A stretch of 64,000 nucleotides of DNA from Mangrovibacterium diazotrophicum (GTDB taxonomy: Bacteria; Bacteroidota; Bacteroidia; Bacteroidales; Prolixibacteraceae): the NCBI RefSeq assembly GCF_003610535.1, contig NZ_RAPN01000005.1, forward strand, positions 124,001 to 188,000, given 5' to 3'. The notes under the pieces are model-generated. The model searched no databases, was not told the origin of the DNA, and was given only the letters and a program-made list of their open reading frames with translations. The translations under genes were made by a program, and so were the position numbers. Of this stretch, positions 42,387 to 51,950 are shown piece by piece. Each line of letters begins with the position of its first letter. The stretch's first letter is position 1.

Positions 42387-43616
42387 ATGAAGTTCCAGGT
42401 ATCAAAAAACGACAAGAAGGTTTACGGCACGATTAACCTGCCGGCCTCGAAAAGTATTGCCAACCGTGCATTGATTATTCACGCGCTGAGCTACAGCCCA
42501 TACGAAATTCAGAACCTCTCGACCAGCGACGACACGAAAGTGCTGAAAAAGGTTTTGGAGTCGAACACCAACCTGTTCGACATTGGCCACGCCGGAACAG
42601 CCATGCGTTTCCTGACGGCTTTCCTGTCGCAAATTGTTGGCGAATGGGTAATCACCGGTTCGGAACGGATGAAACAGCGTCCTATCAAAGTGCTGGTTGA
42701 TGCGTTGAACGAACTGGGCGCGAGAATCGAATACATGGAAAACGAAGGTTTTCCTCCGTTGAAAATCTACGGTTCGCACCTGAAAGGAAAAATTCTGGAA
42801 TTGGACGGCAGCATCAGCAGCCAATACATTTCGGCCCTGTTGATGATCGCTCCGACTTTGGAAGACGGTCTGACATTGCGTCTGAAAAATAAGATCACGT
42901 CTCGCTCGTACATCGAGATGACGTTGAAACTGATGAAACAATTCGGCGTGGATGCGATTTTCAAAGGAAACGAAATCCGCATTCCGCAACAAAAATACCA
43001 ACCGATTGAGTACACCGTTGAAGGTGACTGGTCTGGCGCTTCGTACTGGTACGAGATTCTTTCGTTGGCAGAAGAAGGTGAAATTAAATTGCCAAACCTG
43101 CACCTGATCAGTTTGCAGGGAGATTGCAATATCGCGCCTTGGTTCAAACCATTTGGTGTTGAAAGCGAGGCTTACGATGGTGGCATTATCATCCGCAAAA
43201 CAGCCAATATTCAGCCTAAAAAACTGACGCTCGACTTCCTTGAAAACCCCGATATTGCACAAACCATGGCTGTTCTGTGTGTTATGAAAGGTGTTCCGTT
43301 CCACTTTACCGGCCTGGAAACCTTGAAAATTAAGGAAACTAACCGTATTGCCGCCCTGCAAAATGAGCTGGCTAAGTTTGGTGCGCAACTGGTTGAGCCG
43401 CAACATGGCGAATTAGCCTGGGATGGCACTTTCCCGTTCAAAAAGCAGGATGTACCGTTCATTTCAACTTATCACGATCACCGCATGGCGCTGGCTTTTG
43501 CTCCGGCCGCTTTCTTTGGTGCTGTTGAAATCGACGACGCGATGGTGGTTACCAAATCCTATCCGTCTTTCTACGAAGATTTAAAACTGGTCGGCTTCGA
43601 CGTTAAAGAAGCCTGA
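42387..43616 (+). CDS. aroA: 3-phosphoshikimate 1-carboxyvinyltransferase AroA
   Basis: A 409-residue cytosolic enzyme (EPSP synthase) that adds an enolpyruvyl group from PEP to shikimate-3-phosphate. PASKSIANRALIIHALS, DIGHAGTAMRFLTAFL and IKETNRIAALQNELAKFGA are family signatures, and DHRMALAFAPAA is at the end. The GxAGTAxRF loop here reads GHAGTAMRF with an alanine after the first Gly-His; the effect on inhibitors is not inferred. The gene ends at a clear terminator. Confidence 0.95.
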   Translation: MKFQVSKNDKKVYGTINLPASKSIANRALIIHALSYSPYEIQNLSTSDDTKVLKKVLESNTNLFDIGHAGTAMRFLTAFLSQIVGEWVITGSERMKQRPIKVLVDALNELGARIEYMENEGFPPLKIYGSHLKGKILELDGSISSQYISALLMIAPTLEDGLTLRLKNKITSRSYIEMTLKLMKQFGVDAIFKGNEIRIPQQKYQPIEYTVEGDWSGASYWYEILSLAEEGEIKLPNLHLISLQGDCNIAPWFKPFGVESEAYDGGIIIRKTANIQPKKLTLDFLENPDIAQTMAVLCVMKGVPFHFTGLETLKIKETNRIAALQNELAKFGAQLVEPQHGELAWDGTFPFKKQDVPFISTYHDHRMALAFAPAAFFGAVEIDDAMVVTKSYPSFYEDLKLVGFDVKEA

Positions 43617-43636
43617 TCATCCAACTGATACTGAAA

Positions 43637-43680
43637 AAAGAGGATGATTTACACCAGGTAGATCATCCTCTTTCTTTTTC
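43637..43680 (+). terminator. Rho-independent terminator after aroA
   Basis: AAAGAGGATGAT / ATCATCCTCTTT is a perfect 12-bp stem with a 13-nt loop, followed by CTTTTTC, 20 bp after the stop codon. Confidence 0.85.
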
Positions 43681-43755
43681 TGAAAATCACGTCAGGCAAA
43701 GACGCTGAGTCGCAAAGAAACTCGTTGCATAGATTTCCGCTCTCGCGAGTGAAAC

Positions 43756-45336
43756 CTATTCCTTCACCCAAAGCTGATCGTCGATTGGGGAGCAATCCAC
43801 AAACTCAATGCTGTCGCTCAAGTTCCCTTCAACCTTCAAATCTAGTTTTCCGGCGAGTGTTTTGAAATCAATATTTTCAAATTTCAAGTTACGACTGTCA
43901 ACGAACTCCAGAATACTGTCGTTCGCATTGAGCCGCATATTTTTTAAAGTGCCTTGATCCAGATCGTGTGAGTAGAAGAAATTCGTGCAGTTCGCCTCCA
44001 CGTTTTCAATCGTCAGGCCTTCCAAGGGCGACTCCGGAATACCAAAGACTTTCACAAAGTGCGTGCAATTTTCAATCAGGATGTCCTTCGCATGAATGTT
44101 TTTATACCAGGGCGTCAACTCGTTCACGTCCCGGGCCGGCAGCCTTTCCGCCAATTCGCCAACATAAAGCGGTTCGCCCAACATATCCCATTTAAAAGCC
44201 GTTGCTTTCAAGTTCATCCGGATGCGCTCGTAGGTGAGGTTCTCCCCTCCGCCACCTCGCGGCCTGCGGGTCTTAAAGCGAATTCCGACTTCGGTATCTT
44301 CGAACACACAATCGTGCACGTAAAGGTTTCTGATCACTGCAGCCGTTTCGCTGCCAACGGTAATACCTCCGTGTCCTTCCCGCGCCAGGCAATAGCGAAC
44401 CACCACATTTTCGGTTGGCTTATTCACCCGCAATCCATCATATCCGCGGCCTGCTTTCATGGTAAAACAATCGTCGCCACAGGCCAAAGTACTGTATTCA
44501 ATCAATACATTTCGGGTCGACTCAATGTCAATTCCATCGCCGCGGGGAACACCAACCGAATTCACGTTAATTCCGCGAATAATAACACCGTCGCAATAAA
44601 TCGGAACAACGTTCCAGAAGGCTGTATTTTCGAGCGAAACGCCTTCAATGTAGACGTTTGTACAATTAATCGGTGAGATAAACATGGGCGGAAAAATGGT
44701 TCCCGATTCCTGGTTACCATCAAACATCCTATCGGCGATCGGCGTTGTCGCCTCGATCACATTTTCAATAACTCCGGAACGATCAATCCGGTCCCGGATA
44801 TCGCCGCCTGTCGGTCCAATTAGTTTTCCACCACCGGTAATCGCGATGTTATTTTGACCATTGGCATAAACACAAGCACCAAGTGACATTACTTCTACTC
44901 CCTCGATACGCGTGAAAACTGCCGGCTGAAAATCCTTCACCCGACCGCTGAAGCGCAGAACTGTTCCTTCTGAAATATGCAAATTGACATTCGACTTCAA
45001 TTCAACCCGTCCTGTCAGCCACTCCCCCGTTGGCAATATGACCACACCTCCTCCGCGCTGGCTCAAATTTGAAATCGCATCGTTGATTGTTACGGTATTA
45101 ACAACATCTGCAGAAAGCTGCAAATGGATTGTGTCAGATGGAAAAGTTGGCTTGGAAAACTGAACCGTCTCGAAAGGCGCTTCAACCGGAGCAATTTTTT
45201 CGGGCAAGTTCGCATGCCCTACCTCTTCAACTGTCGGGATTGGCGCCAACGTCCATTCGGAGCTCTTTTGGGAAGAATAATTGCAACCGTAGAAAAGCAG
45301 GAAAACAGGAAGAAAATAGTAAAACGTCTTATTCAT
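43756..45336 (-). CDS. GH28 polygalacturonase-like lipoprotein
   Basis: A 526-residue exported lipoprotein (MNKTFYYFLPVFLLFYGC) with a right-handed parallel beta-helix of the GH28 fold. Catalytic-site features are readable in order: GDGIDIES, ACGDDCFTMK, EGHGGITVGSE and IRFKTRR, matching the N/GDGID, GDD, GHG and RxK motifs of polygalacturonases and related enzymes. It would act on pectic backbones or similar glycans at the cell surface. No SusCD or transport genes are adjacent, so it appears as an isolated enzyme. A palindrome lies about 80 bp upstream. Confidence 0.9.
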   Translation of the reverse strand: MNKTFYYFLPVFLLFYGCNYSSQKSSEWTLAPIPTVEEVGHANLPEKIAPVEAPFETVQFSKPTFPSDTIHLQLSADVVNTVTINDAISNLSQRGGGVVILPTGEWLTGRVELKSNVNLHISEGTVLRFSGRVKDFQPAVFTRIEGVEVMSLGACVYANGQNNIAITGGGKLIGPTGGDIRDRIDRSGVIENVIEATTPIADRMFDGNQESGTIFPPMFISPINCTNVYIEGVSLENTAFWNVVPIYCDGVIIRGINVNSVGVPRGDGIDIESTRNVLIEYSTLACGDDCFTMKAGRGYDGLRVNKPTENVVVRYCLAREGHGGITVGSETAAVIRNLYVHDCVFEDTEVGIRFKTRRPRGGGGENLTYERIRMNLKATAFKWDMLGEPLYVGELAERLPARDVNELTPWYKNIHAKDILIENCTHFVKVFGIPESPLEGLTIENVEANCTNFFYSHDLDQGTLKNMRLNANDSILEFVDSRNLKFENIDFKTLAGKLDLKVEGNLSDSIEFVDCSPIDDQLWVKE

Positions 45337-45412
45337 AATCGTTCAAGTTCAGTTCTGTTTGTTCGCCTCAAAACTAATCAACTTTTACGACTCATGAAAA
45401 CGTTTACATTTC

Positions 45413-45436
45413 AAATTCCTCAAATATCAGGAATTT
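45413..45436. promoter_or_regulatory. Palindrome upstream of the GH28 gene
   Basis: AAATTCCT (45413-45420) and AGGAATTT (45429-45436) form a perfect 8-bp inverted repeat with an 8-nt spacer, 77 bp before the GH28 start and 33 bp beyond the tadA stop. It may be an operator or a weak terminator. Confidence 0.35.
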
Positions 45437-45468
45437 AATTACGCCAAAAATTTAAAATGAAAATTGGA

Positions 45469-45915
45469 TTATCGACGTTCCTGGAAAAAAGCGGTCATTA
45501 AATCAGCGCAGTCTTCAGCCATCACACCGCTCACCACTTCCGTTTTGGGATGAAGTCCTTTCGGCGCAAATTTGCTGAAGCCTCGTTTTTCATCGCTGGC
45601 TCCGTAAACCAGTTTTCCCAATTGCGCCCAGCCCAATGCCCCGGCACACATCACACAGGGTTCGAGCGTGACGTAAAGCGTACATTCATTGAGGTATTTA
45701 CTTCCCAACAAATTGGCCGCAGCCGTAACCGCCTGCATTTCGGCATGAGCGGTAACATCCGTTAAAGTCTCGGTGAGGTTATGCGCACGAGCAATAATCC
45801 GGTTATTTGCAACAACCACTGCGCCAACCGGAACCTCGCCTTCTTCGTACGCCAATTGTGCTTCCTGGAAAGCACGTTTCATAAAGTAAACATCGTCAAA
45901 GGGCTGCATGGTCAA
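45469..45915 (-). CDS. tadA: tRNA-specific adenosine deaminase TadA / nucleoside deaminase
   Basis: A 148-residue zinc deaminase. The zinc site is made of HAEMQAV and [16 protein letters not shown], and the FFQERR end fits TadA-like enzymes that convert A34 to inosine in tRNA-Arg(ACG). Cytosine or guanine deaminases of the same family cannot be excluded from sequence. The start is Met1 or Met3. It is divergent from aspS and 132 bp downstream of the GH28 start. Confidence 0.85.
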   Translation of the reverse strand: MTMQPFDDVYFMKRAFQEAQLAYEEGEVPVGAVVVANNRIIARAHNLTETLTDVTAHAEMQAVTAAANLLGSKYLNECTLYVTLEPCVMCAGALGWAQLGKLVYGASDEKRGFSKFAPKGLHPKTEVVSGVMAEDCADLMTAFFQERR

Positions 45916-45966
45916 ATCAATTCAATATTAATGACAAACCTACCAATTATATTGCTAAAATCTGTT

Positions 45967-45974
45967 TATTTTTG
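45967..45974 (+). promoter_or_regulatory. Bacteroidota -7 box before aspS
   Basis: TATTTTTG, an exact TAnnTTTG, 27 bp before the aspS start at 46002. The usual spacing to a -33 TTTG is not met. Confidence 0.5.
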
Positions 45975-46001
45975 CAGGCAAACAAAAAAGTAACGACCAT
46001 T

Positions 46002-47759
46002 ATGTACAGAACGCACACCTGTGGTGAACTTCGTATCGAACATCAGGGTAAAGAAATAACATTGGCCGGATGGGTACAACGGAAACGTGAACTAGGCGGA
46101 ATGACTTTCGTTGATTTACGCGACCGCTTTGGAATTACCCAGCTGGTTTTTGATGAGAACTCGTCTGCTGAACTGAAAGAGAATATTAAAAAGCTGGGCC
46201 GCGAATTTGTAATTCAGGTAACCGGAACTGTTCGCGAACGCAGCAGTAAAAACAAAAATATTCCTACCGGCGACATTGAAATTGAAGTGAGCAAACTTTC
46301 GATTTTGAGCCCGTCGGCTGTTCCTCCGTTTACCATTGAAGATGAAAGTGACGGTGGAGACGATATCCGGATGAAGTATCGCTACCTGGACCTGCGCCGT
46401 AACCCGGTTCGCGAAAACCTGGTGCTGCGTTCGAAAATGGCACACGAAATTCGCACATATTTGAACGAGCGCGATTTTATTGAAACGGAAACTCCGGTTT
46501 TGATGAAATCGACTCCGGAAGGAGCACGCGACTTTGTGGTTCCATCCCGCTTAAACCCGGGTGAATTCTATGCGTTGCCACAATCGCCGCAAATCTTCAA
46601 ACAACTATTGATGGTAGCTGGCTTCGACCGCTACTACCAAATTGTAAAGTGCTTCCGCGACGAGGACTTGCGTGCCGACCGTCAGCCTGAATTCACGCAA
46701 ATCGACTGCGAAATGTCGTTTGTTGAACAAGAAGACGTGTTGAACATGTTCGAAGGTTTGACAAAGCAGTTGTTCAAAACAACGAAAAATGTAGAAGTAG
46801 GCGAATTCCTTCGCATGCCTTATTCTGAAGCGATGTCGAAATACGGTTCAGACAAACCGGACATCCGTTTCGAAATGCTGATCAACGACATCAGCGAAGT
46901 GGTAAAAGGAAAAGACTTTAAAGTTTTCGACGACGCTGAATTCATTGGTGCTATTTGTGCTAAAGGCTGCAGCGAATACACCCGCAAGCAATTGGACGCT
47001 TTGACCAATTGGGTGAAACGTCCGCAAATTGGCGCCCAAGGAATGGTTTACCTGAAGTGTAACACAGACGGTAGCCTGAAATCATCAGTGGACAAATTCT
47101 ACAGTGAAGAAGACCTGAAACAATGGGCTGACATTTGTGGAGCTGAAACCGGCGATCTTGTACTGGTACTGTCGGGTGCCAAAGAAAAAACATTGAAAGC
47201 ATTGGGTGAATTGCGCCTTGAAATGGCCAACCAACTCGGCTTACGCGATAAAAATACATTCAAACCACTTTGGGTGATCGACTTCCCATTGCTGGAATGG
47301 GACGAAGAAACACAGCGTTTCTACGCGATGCACCACCCGTTCACGGCTCCGAAACCGGAAGATATTCCGTTGCTGGAAACTGATCCGGGTAAAGTTCGTG
47401 CAAACGCTTACGATTTGGTGATCAACGGCGTTGAAATCGGTGGTGGATCTGTCCGTATTTTCAACTCAGAATTGCAGGCGAAAATGTTCGATTTGCTGGG
47501 CTTCACTAAAGAATCGGCTGAAGCGCAATTTGGCTTCCTAATGAGCGCCTTCAAATACGGAGCTCCTCCGCATGCGGGTATCGCCTTCGGCTTCGACCGA
47601 TTGGTATCACTGTTCTGTGGCTTAGACAGTATCCGCGACACCATTGCATTCCCGAAAAACAACTCAGGACGCGATGTGATGAACGATGCACCATCACCAA
47701 TTGCCGATGCTCAGTTGGACGAACTGAATATCAAACTCGATCTGAAAGAAGACAAATAA
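46002..47759 (+). CDS. aspS: Aspartyl-tRNA synthetase
   Basis: A 585-residue class II aminoacyl-tRNA synthetase of the long bacterial type, with an N-terminal OB anticodon-binding domain ([23 protein letters not shown]), catalytic core with motif 2 ([18 protein letters not shown]), a GAD insertion domain (roughly 285-415), and motif 3 ([13 protein letters not shown]). The start at 46002 (MYRTHT) is chosen because the family begins with this strand and the -7 box would be inside the longer frame. It ends at a strong terminator. Confidence 0.97.
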   Translation: MYRTHTCGELRIEHQGKEITLAGWVQRKRELGGMTFVDLRDRFGITQLVFDENSSAELKENIKKLGREFVIQVTGTVRERSSKNKNIPTGDIEIEVSKLSILSPSAVPPFTIEDESDGGDDIRMKYRYLDLRRNPVRENLVLRSKMAHEIRTYLNERDFIETETPVLMKSTPEGARDFVVPSRLNPGEFYALPQSPQIFKQLLMVAGFDRYYQIVKCFRDEDLRADRQPEFTQIDCEMSFVEQEDVLNMFEGLTKQLFKTTKNVEVGEFLRMPYSEAMSKYGSDKPDIRFEMLINDISEVVKGKDFKVFDDAEFIGAICAKGCSEYTRKQLDALTNWVKRPQIGAQGMVYLKCNTDGSLKSSVDKFYSEEDLKQWADICGAETGDLVLVLSGAKEKTLKALGELRLEMANQLGLRDKNTFKPLWVIDFPLLEWDEETQRFYAMHHPFTAPKPEDIPLLETDPGKVRANAYDLVINGVEIGGGSVRIFNSELQAKMFDLLGFTKESAEAQFGFLMSAFKYGAPPHAGIAFGFDRLVSLFCGLDSIRDTIAFPKNNSGRDVMNDAPSPIADAQLDELNIKLDLKEDK

Positions 47760-47780
47760 TCATCAACGATGATATCATGC

Positions 47781-47814
47781 AAAAAGGGAGCTCAACGCTC
47801 CCTTTTTTATTTCT
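47781..47814. terminator. Terminator between aspS and the cupin gene
   Basis: AAAAAGGGAGC / GCTCCCTTTTT, a perfect 11-bp stem with a 5-nt loop, between convergent genes and usable in either direction. It overlaps the 3' end of the cupin gene by one base. Confidence 0.85.
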
Positions 47815-48148
47815 TCAAAAAGTCTTCCCGAATTGGGTTGAAACTATCCACTAAACGCGCAGTCGGCGTCAGTAATTGAATCGTATGCTTCTTTCCGGAT
47901 GGAGCAGCAAACATATCCCCAGCTTTCAATTTTACGGGTTCTTCATCCTCACAGAAGAAGATAATCTCTCCCGCTGCAACATAGGATGTTTGCTCGTGCG
48001 GATGACTATGCGGCGGCTCTGGTTGTTCCCAGGGGCCGTCCGTGAAATCAATCAGCACGGTCATCAGGTTAGAGGTATGGATGATCTTGCGTTCCAAACC
48101 TTCTCTTACTTTTTCATAAGGGACTTCGTCGAACATTAGTGTAGCCAT
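47807..48148 (-). CDS. Small cupin-domain protein
   Basis: A 113-residue single-domain cupin. Metal-binding motif 1 appears as PPHSHPHEQTSYVAAGE, with three histidines and a glutamate, and motif 2 as GDMFAAPSGKKHTIQL. Such proteins can be isomerases, dioxygenases or ligand sensors; nothing here decides. The start at 48148 (MATLMF) is chosen because an upstream frame to 48331 would overlap the exbBD terminator. It is separated by this terminator from the ExbD genes. Confidence 0.8.
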   Translation of the reverse strand: MATLMFDEVPYEKVREGLERKIIHTSNLMTVLIDFTDGPWEQPEPPHSHPHEQTSYVAAGEIIFFCEDEEPVKLKAGDMFAAPSGKKHTIQLLTPTARLVDSFNPIREDFLKK

Positions 48149-48168
48149 GATGTCGTTTAGTTTACAAA

Positions 48169-48200
48169 TGAAAAAAGGGAAACCCGCATGAGTTTCCCTT
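48169..48200 (-). terminator. Terminator of the exbB/exbD operon
   Basis: AAGGGAAAC / GTTTCCCTT, a 9-bp stem with an 8-nt loop, followed on the minus strand by TTTTTTC, 22 bp after the stop of the second exbD. Confidence 0.8.
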
Positions 48201-48221
48201 CTATGTATTGTCTTAAAAAGA

Positions 48222-48695
48222 TTACTTTTCAGTGTCTTTCTTTCTTGACGAATAGTTGATGTGCAACGCAGAAGCTTTACGCAACTCTTGTTTGATATCG
48301 GAAACGATACCCATTTTTGCGAATTCATCAACTTTCAGAGATGTAATCATCATTGGCACCTCAGCTTCATCGCGAGCTTCACGCTCAGCTGTAATGAAGT
48401 CTAAAATATCAGATGGTTGAGCAAATTGATCGTTCAACTGAATACGTGGTTCTGATCCGAATACATGTTGGTATTGCGGCATCGGCTCACCTACGTAAAT
48501 ATAACTTACCAATGATTTCTTTTCCAATTTGGATAGTTCAGTGGCTGCGGGAACTTTAACCTTAACCATCAAGGTAACTTCCCTCATCGTTGTACTAACC
48601 ATGAAGAAGAACAACAACATGAACACGATATCGGGCAATGAAGCTGTCGAAATTGGTGGCAATTCTTTACCACTATCTTTTCTAAATTTAGACAT
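48222..48695 (-). CDS. ExbD/TolR-like proton-channel subunit, second copy
   Basis: A 157-residue bitopic protein with one membrane helix near residues 22-40 (LPDIVFMLLFFFMVSTT), containing the conserved Asp that carries protons in ExbD/TolR. The periplasmic domain follows. It is the last gene of a four-gene operon with an ExbB, a small membrane protein and another ExbD. Such complexes energise TonB-dependent outer-membrane transport or, in related Bacteroidota, gliding-type machinery; here no TonB gene is present, so the target is unknown. Confidence 0.87.
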   Translation of the reverse strand: MSKFRKDSGKELPPISTASLPDIVFMLLFFFMVSTTMREVTLMVKVKVPAATELSKLEKKSLVSYIYVGEPMPQYQHVFGSEPRIQLNDQFAQPSDILDFITAEREARDEAEVPMMITSLKVDEFAKMGIVSDIKQELRKASALHINYSSRKKDTEK

Positions 48696-48697
48696 AC

Positions 48698-49276
48698 TTA
48701 TTTCCCTCCAACTTTTTTAGGTTCGGCCTCGGAGATCTTAGACGGATAAATTTCTTTAATCGCGTCTTGTTGATCGCTCTCGAGTTTCTCAAACGATTTG
48801 CCAAACTTTTGTTCTGCTAATTCTTCTCTCAAATCATTAATGGCACCAACCAACTCGTTTTGAACAGCGAGATATGTTCCGTACGATGTACCACGGTCGT
48901 TTTGCAGTGAGATTACCCCTTTTGTGATTCCATATTCCCCGAAGTAAGGAACTTCTTTATAAGTCTTTTCGGGCAAATTTTCTGAATTATTAGGGTTAGC
49001 CATAAATTCTTTGGCCTTTTCTCTCAACTCTTCAACGCGACCGATTTCGCCTTCAACCAGTAATTGGTCGTTAGCATTTACCAACACCACGAAAACGTTA
49101 CGTTCCTTAATAGGAGGTGTATCGTCATTTTGTTGATCTTCAGGTGGCATTGGCGGCAATCTACGTTCCAAACCGCTATCAACATCCATTGTGGTCGTTA
49201 CCAGGAAAAAGATAAGCAACATGAAGGCAATATCAGCCAAAGATGCTGCGGGTATTTCAGGTACTTTTCTAGCCAT
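48698..49276 (-). CDS. ExbD/TolR-like proton-channel subunit, first copy
   Basis: A 192-residue ExbD-family protein with one membrane helix (LADIAFMLLIFFLVTTT) containing the conserved Asp, a Pro-rich stretch (RRLPPMPPEDQ) and a longer periplasmic domain than the next copy, with a charged C-terminal end rich in Glu and Lys. The two ExbD proteins are only 2 bp apart in the operon and differ in the periplasmic part, which suggests a hetero-oligomeric channel. Confidence 0.87.
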   Translation of the reverse strand: MARKVPEIPAASLADIAFMLLIFFLVTTTMDVDSGLERRLPPMPPEDQQNDDTPPIKERNVFVVLVNANDQLLVEGEIGRVEELREKAKEFMANPNNSENLPEKTYKEVPYFGEYGITKGVISLQNDRGTSYGTYLAVQNELVGAINDLREELAEQKFGKSFEKLESDQQDAIKEIYPSKISEAEPKKVGGK

Positions 49277-49310
49277 AATCTAATTTTTCCTGTAATTAAT
49301 CCACAATAAA

Positions 49311-49766
49311 TTATTTCAATAAACGAGTTAACGGTGCTACCGCGATGGCGATAATTGTTAAGAACAACAGGATATAAGTTGCATACAAAGTAGTACCAAT
49401 CCACTTAGAAACAGTGTTGGTTAAGCTACCATCAGCAACAAATTTATCCACACCATAGAATTGAGGAATAGCGTCCGATGCTAAAACGTAAGCAAGAACA
49501 AGAACTACGCCTGCAAATACAAGAGCTGTTAAGCCTTTTTTAGCAGCAGCTTTATCCGAGAATGTGTGAATTAACGCAAATACAAGTGCAATAATAGTAC
49601 TGGCGCCCAACAGGATGTATGACCAAGACAAGTTTGTGTTGATCCAGGTTCCCATGGTAGCATCAGCTTTATCATCGCTAAGATTCATCATCATTGACAC
49701 AATCAAGATAGCTGAAACTGCCAAAAGTACATACATCAGAATGCTTAATACTTTTTCTAGTTTCAT
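49311..49766 (-). CDS. Four-helix membrane protein of the ExbB operon
   Basis: A 151-residue protein with four hydrophobic helices (about 6-26, 48-66, 76-94 and 125-147), no signal peptide and little else. I do not recognise a family, but a protein of this size between ExbB and the two ExbD genes recurs in Bacteroidota. It lies 8 bp after exbB and 34 bp before the first exbD. Its role is probably structural or as an additional channel subunit, by inference from position. Confidence 0.8.
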   Translation of the reverse strand: MKLEKVLSILMYVLLAVSAILIVSMMMNLSDDKADATMGTWINTNLSWSYILLGASTIIALVFALIHTFSDKAAAKKGLTALVFAGVVLVLAYVLASDAIPQFYGVDKFVADGSLTNTVSKWIGTTLYATYILLFLTIIAIAVAPLTRLLK

Positions 49767-49774
49767 AACTTCAA

Positions 49775-50602
49775 TTATTTTTTAAGATTGTGTTTTACTA
49801 AGATGTCGATCAAAGAAATAGAAGCGTCTTCCATGCTGTTTACGATACTGTCGATTTTAGCCAAACAGTAGTTGTAGAAAATTTGAAGAATCATCGCAAC
49901 AACAAGACCAGATACTGTTGTAATCAAGGCCACTTTAATACCACCGGCAACCAACGCAGGACTAATATCACCAGCAACTTCGATAGCATCGAAAGCCTCG
50001 ATCATACCGATTACTGTACCCATGAACCCTAACATAGGAGCCAAAGCAATAAACAGAGCCAACCAGCTCAAACCTTTTTCCAACAAACCAGCTTGTACAC
50101 CACCGTAAGCTACAACTGTTTTTTCTACTACGTCGATACCTTCGTCTGAACGATCAAGACCTTGGTAGAAGATGCTTGCAACAGGACCGCGAGTATTACG
50201 GCACACTTCTTTTGCAGCTTCGATACCACCTGTAGCCAAAGCGTCTTCAACTTTCAACAATAATTTTTTGTTGTTTGAAGTTGACAAGTTCAGATAGATA
50301 ACACGTTCCAAAGACAATGCAAGACCTAAGATCAAACAGATCAATACGAATGACATGAATCCGGCGCCCCCTTCGATGAACTTCTGTTTCAGCTCACTGT
50401 GCAAAGATTGACCTTGCTCAGCAGTAGCAGCTGTTTCTTCTTCTGCATCAGCAGAAACAGCTGGTGCAGACGGTTCAGCAGCAACAACTTCAGTTGAATC
50501 AGCCTCGGTTTGATCCTGAGCTACGGCATTGTTCGATGCTCCAATGTAAAGCATCCCAAGAACTGCTATAAACGCAAATAGTTTTTTCATCATTGGTTTC
50601 AA
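49775..50602 (-). CDS. MotA/TolQ/ExbB proton-channel protein
   Basis: A 275-residue inner-membrane protein. The N-terminal part is a signal-like helix followed by an Ala/Glu/Ser-rich low-complexity segment (about residues 30-65), then three helices with the family motifs: RGPVASIFYQGL, LLEKGLSWLALFIALAPMLGFMGTVIGM (the conserved ExbB/TolQ signature) and ALITTVSGLVVAM. It is the first gene of the operon. The start may be Met1, Met4 or Met5. Confidence 0.9.
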   Translation of the reverse strand: MKPMMKKLFAFIAVLGMLYIGASNNAVAQDQTEADSTEVVAAEPSAPAVSADAEEETAATAEQGQSLHSELKQKFIEGGAGFMSFVLICLILGLALSLERVIYLNLSTSNNKKLLLKVEDALATGGIEAAKEVCRNTRGPVASIFYQGLDRSDEGIDVVEKTVVAYGGVQAGLLEKGLSWLALFIALAPMLGFMGTVIGMIEAFDAIEVAGDISPALVAGGIKVALITTVSGLVVAMILQIFYNYCLAKIDSIVNSMEDASISLIDILVKHNLKK

Positions 50603-50742
50603 TTTTAATTAGTAAATCTCCTTAATTTTTATTTTTATACTATTTGTATTGATTATTCTGTCAGAATAGTAATGAACCTTCTACCCTTTCCAAAACATTT
50701 TCAATTTTTTCATGCTTAAGTTTTTCACAAAGAACGGAACTG

Positions 50743-50830
50743 CGGAGAGAGAGGGATTCGAACCCTCGGTACCCTTTTGAGGTACACACGCTTTCCAGGC
50801 GTGCCAGTTCAGCCACTCCTGCACCTCTCC
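50743..50830 (-). tRNA. tRNA-Ser(GGA)
   Basis: An 88-nt serine tRNA on the minus strand. The acceptor stem is GGAGAGG / TCTCTCC (G-U at the base), the anticodon loop CTGGAAAGC gives anticodon GGA for UCC/UCU codons, and a long variable arm lies between the anticodon and T arms (TGTACC / GGTACC-like stem), as expected for class II tRNAs. T loop TTCGAAT is present and the 3' CCA is not fully encoded (GCA follows). The surrounding 140 bp is otherwise gene-free. Confidence 0.95.
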
Positions 50831-50890
50831 AAGATCTGGCTCCTGTAAATTCGGGCTGCAAATTACAAAAAAATTGTGAAAAAAAAATAA

Positions 50891-51922
50891 CTACTCACTT
50901 ATTTCACCGCTCATGCTTTTATTCATGTAAAGCTTGATATCGTCCTCACTTAAACCTTGTCCCAACAAAAACATCAGCTTGGTTACAGCGGCTTCTGTCG
51001 TCATGTCTTTTCCGCTGATTACACCGGCATTCAATAGTTCCTGACTCGTCTGATAGTGCCCCATCTTGACGGCCCCTCCTTCGCACTGTGTTACAGTGAC
51101 AATAAGAATCCGGAGACGGGTTGCCTTCCTGATCAATCGAATGAACCATGGTGCGGTTGGGACATTTCCTGAGCCATAAGCTTCCAATACGATTCCGCGA
51201 AGCCCGGGAATGCTCACGATGCTCTCAAAAACGGCTTTGCTAATACCCGGAAAAATTTTCAAAACCACGACATTTTCATCAAAAGCCGTGTTCACATTTA
51301 ATATTCCCTTTTTTCGGGAATAATAAATATTCTCAAAATAGTACTTTATATCGACCCCTGCTTTAGCCAGCAGCGGATAATTCTGCGAATTGAATGCACT
51401 GAAGTGATCGGCGTGGCGTTTCTTAGTCCGATTACCGCGCATGAGTTTAAAATCGAAGTAAATGCACACTTCGGGAACAACAGCCATCCCGTTCTGTTTT
51501 GCGGCTGCTATTTCAATGGAAGTAATGAGGTTTTCTTTCCCGTCGGTGCGTAAAATACCGATCGGCAACTGGGATCCGGTTAGTACCACCGGCTTATCGA
51601 GGTTTTCGAGCATGTAGCTCAGCGCCGATGCAGTGTAGGCCATGGTGTCTGTTCCGTGGAGGACAACAAAACCATCAAACCTGCTGTAATTTTTTTCGAT
51701 TAATTTGGCGAGCTTGGACCATTTGCGCGGCGTCATGTTCGACGAGTCGATCGGAGGTGAGAATGTCAACGACTCTAAATGGTAGCCTAAACGGCTTAAT
51801 TCCGGAACTTCATCCAAAATCTGATCAAACTTCACCGGGTTTAATGCACCACCTTCCTTCTGAACCATACCGATTGTCCCACCGGTATAAATAATTAGTA
51901 TAGACGGTACCTGGCTGTTCAT
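50891..51922 (-). CDS. L-asparaginase, type I
   Basis: A 343-residue cytosolic asparaginase that hydrolyses asparagine to aspartate and ammonia. IIYTGGTIGMVQ carries the first catalytic Thr, VLHGTDTMAYTASALSYML carries the second Thr-Asp pair, and LTGSQLPIGILRTDGKENLI fits the Lys site. No signal peptide is present, so it is the type I (cytosolic) kind. The start at 51922 (MNSQVP) is preferred, though Met1 at 51940 is possible. A TatD hydrolase gene lies upstream on the same strand. Confidence 0.9.
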   Translation of the reverse strand: MNSQVPSILIIYTGGTIGMVQKEGGALNPVKFDQILDEVPELSRLGYHLESLTFSPPIDSSNMTPRKWSKLAKLIEKNYSRFDGFVVLHGTDTMAYTASALSYMLENLDKPVVLTGSQLPIGILRTDGKENLITSIEIAAAKQNGMAVVPEVCIYFDFKLMRGNRTKKRHADHFSAFNSQNYPLLAKAGVDIKYYFENIYYSRKKGILNVNTAFDENVVVLKIFPGISKAVFESIVSIPGLRGIVLEAYGSGNVPTAPWFIRLIRKATRLRILIVTVTQCEGGAVKMGHYQTSQELLNAGVISGKDMTTEAAVTKLMFLLGQGLSEDDIKLYMNKSMSGEISE

Positions 51923-51950
51923 AGGGTTAATGAGCATCAAGTATACTTTT

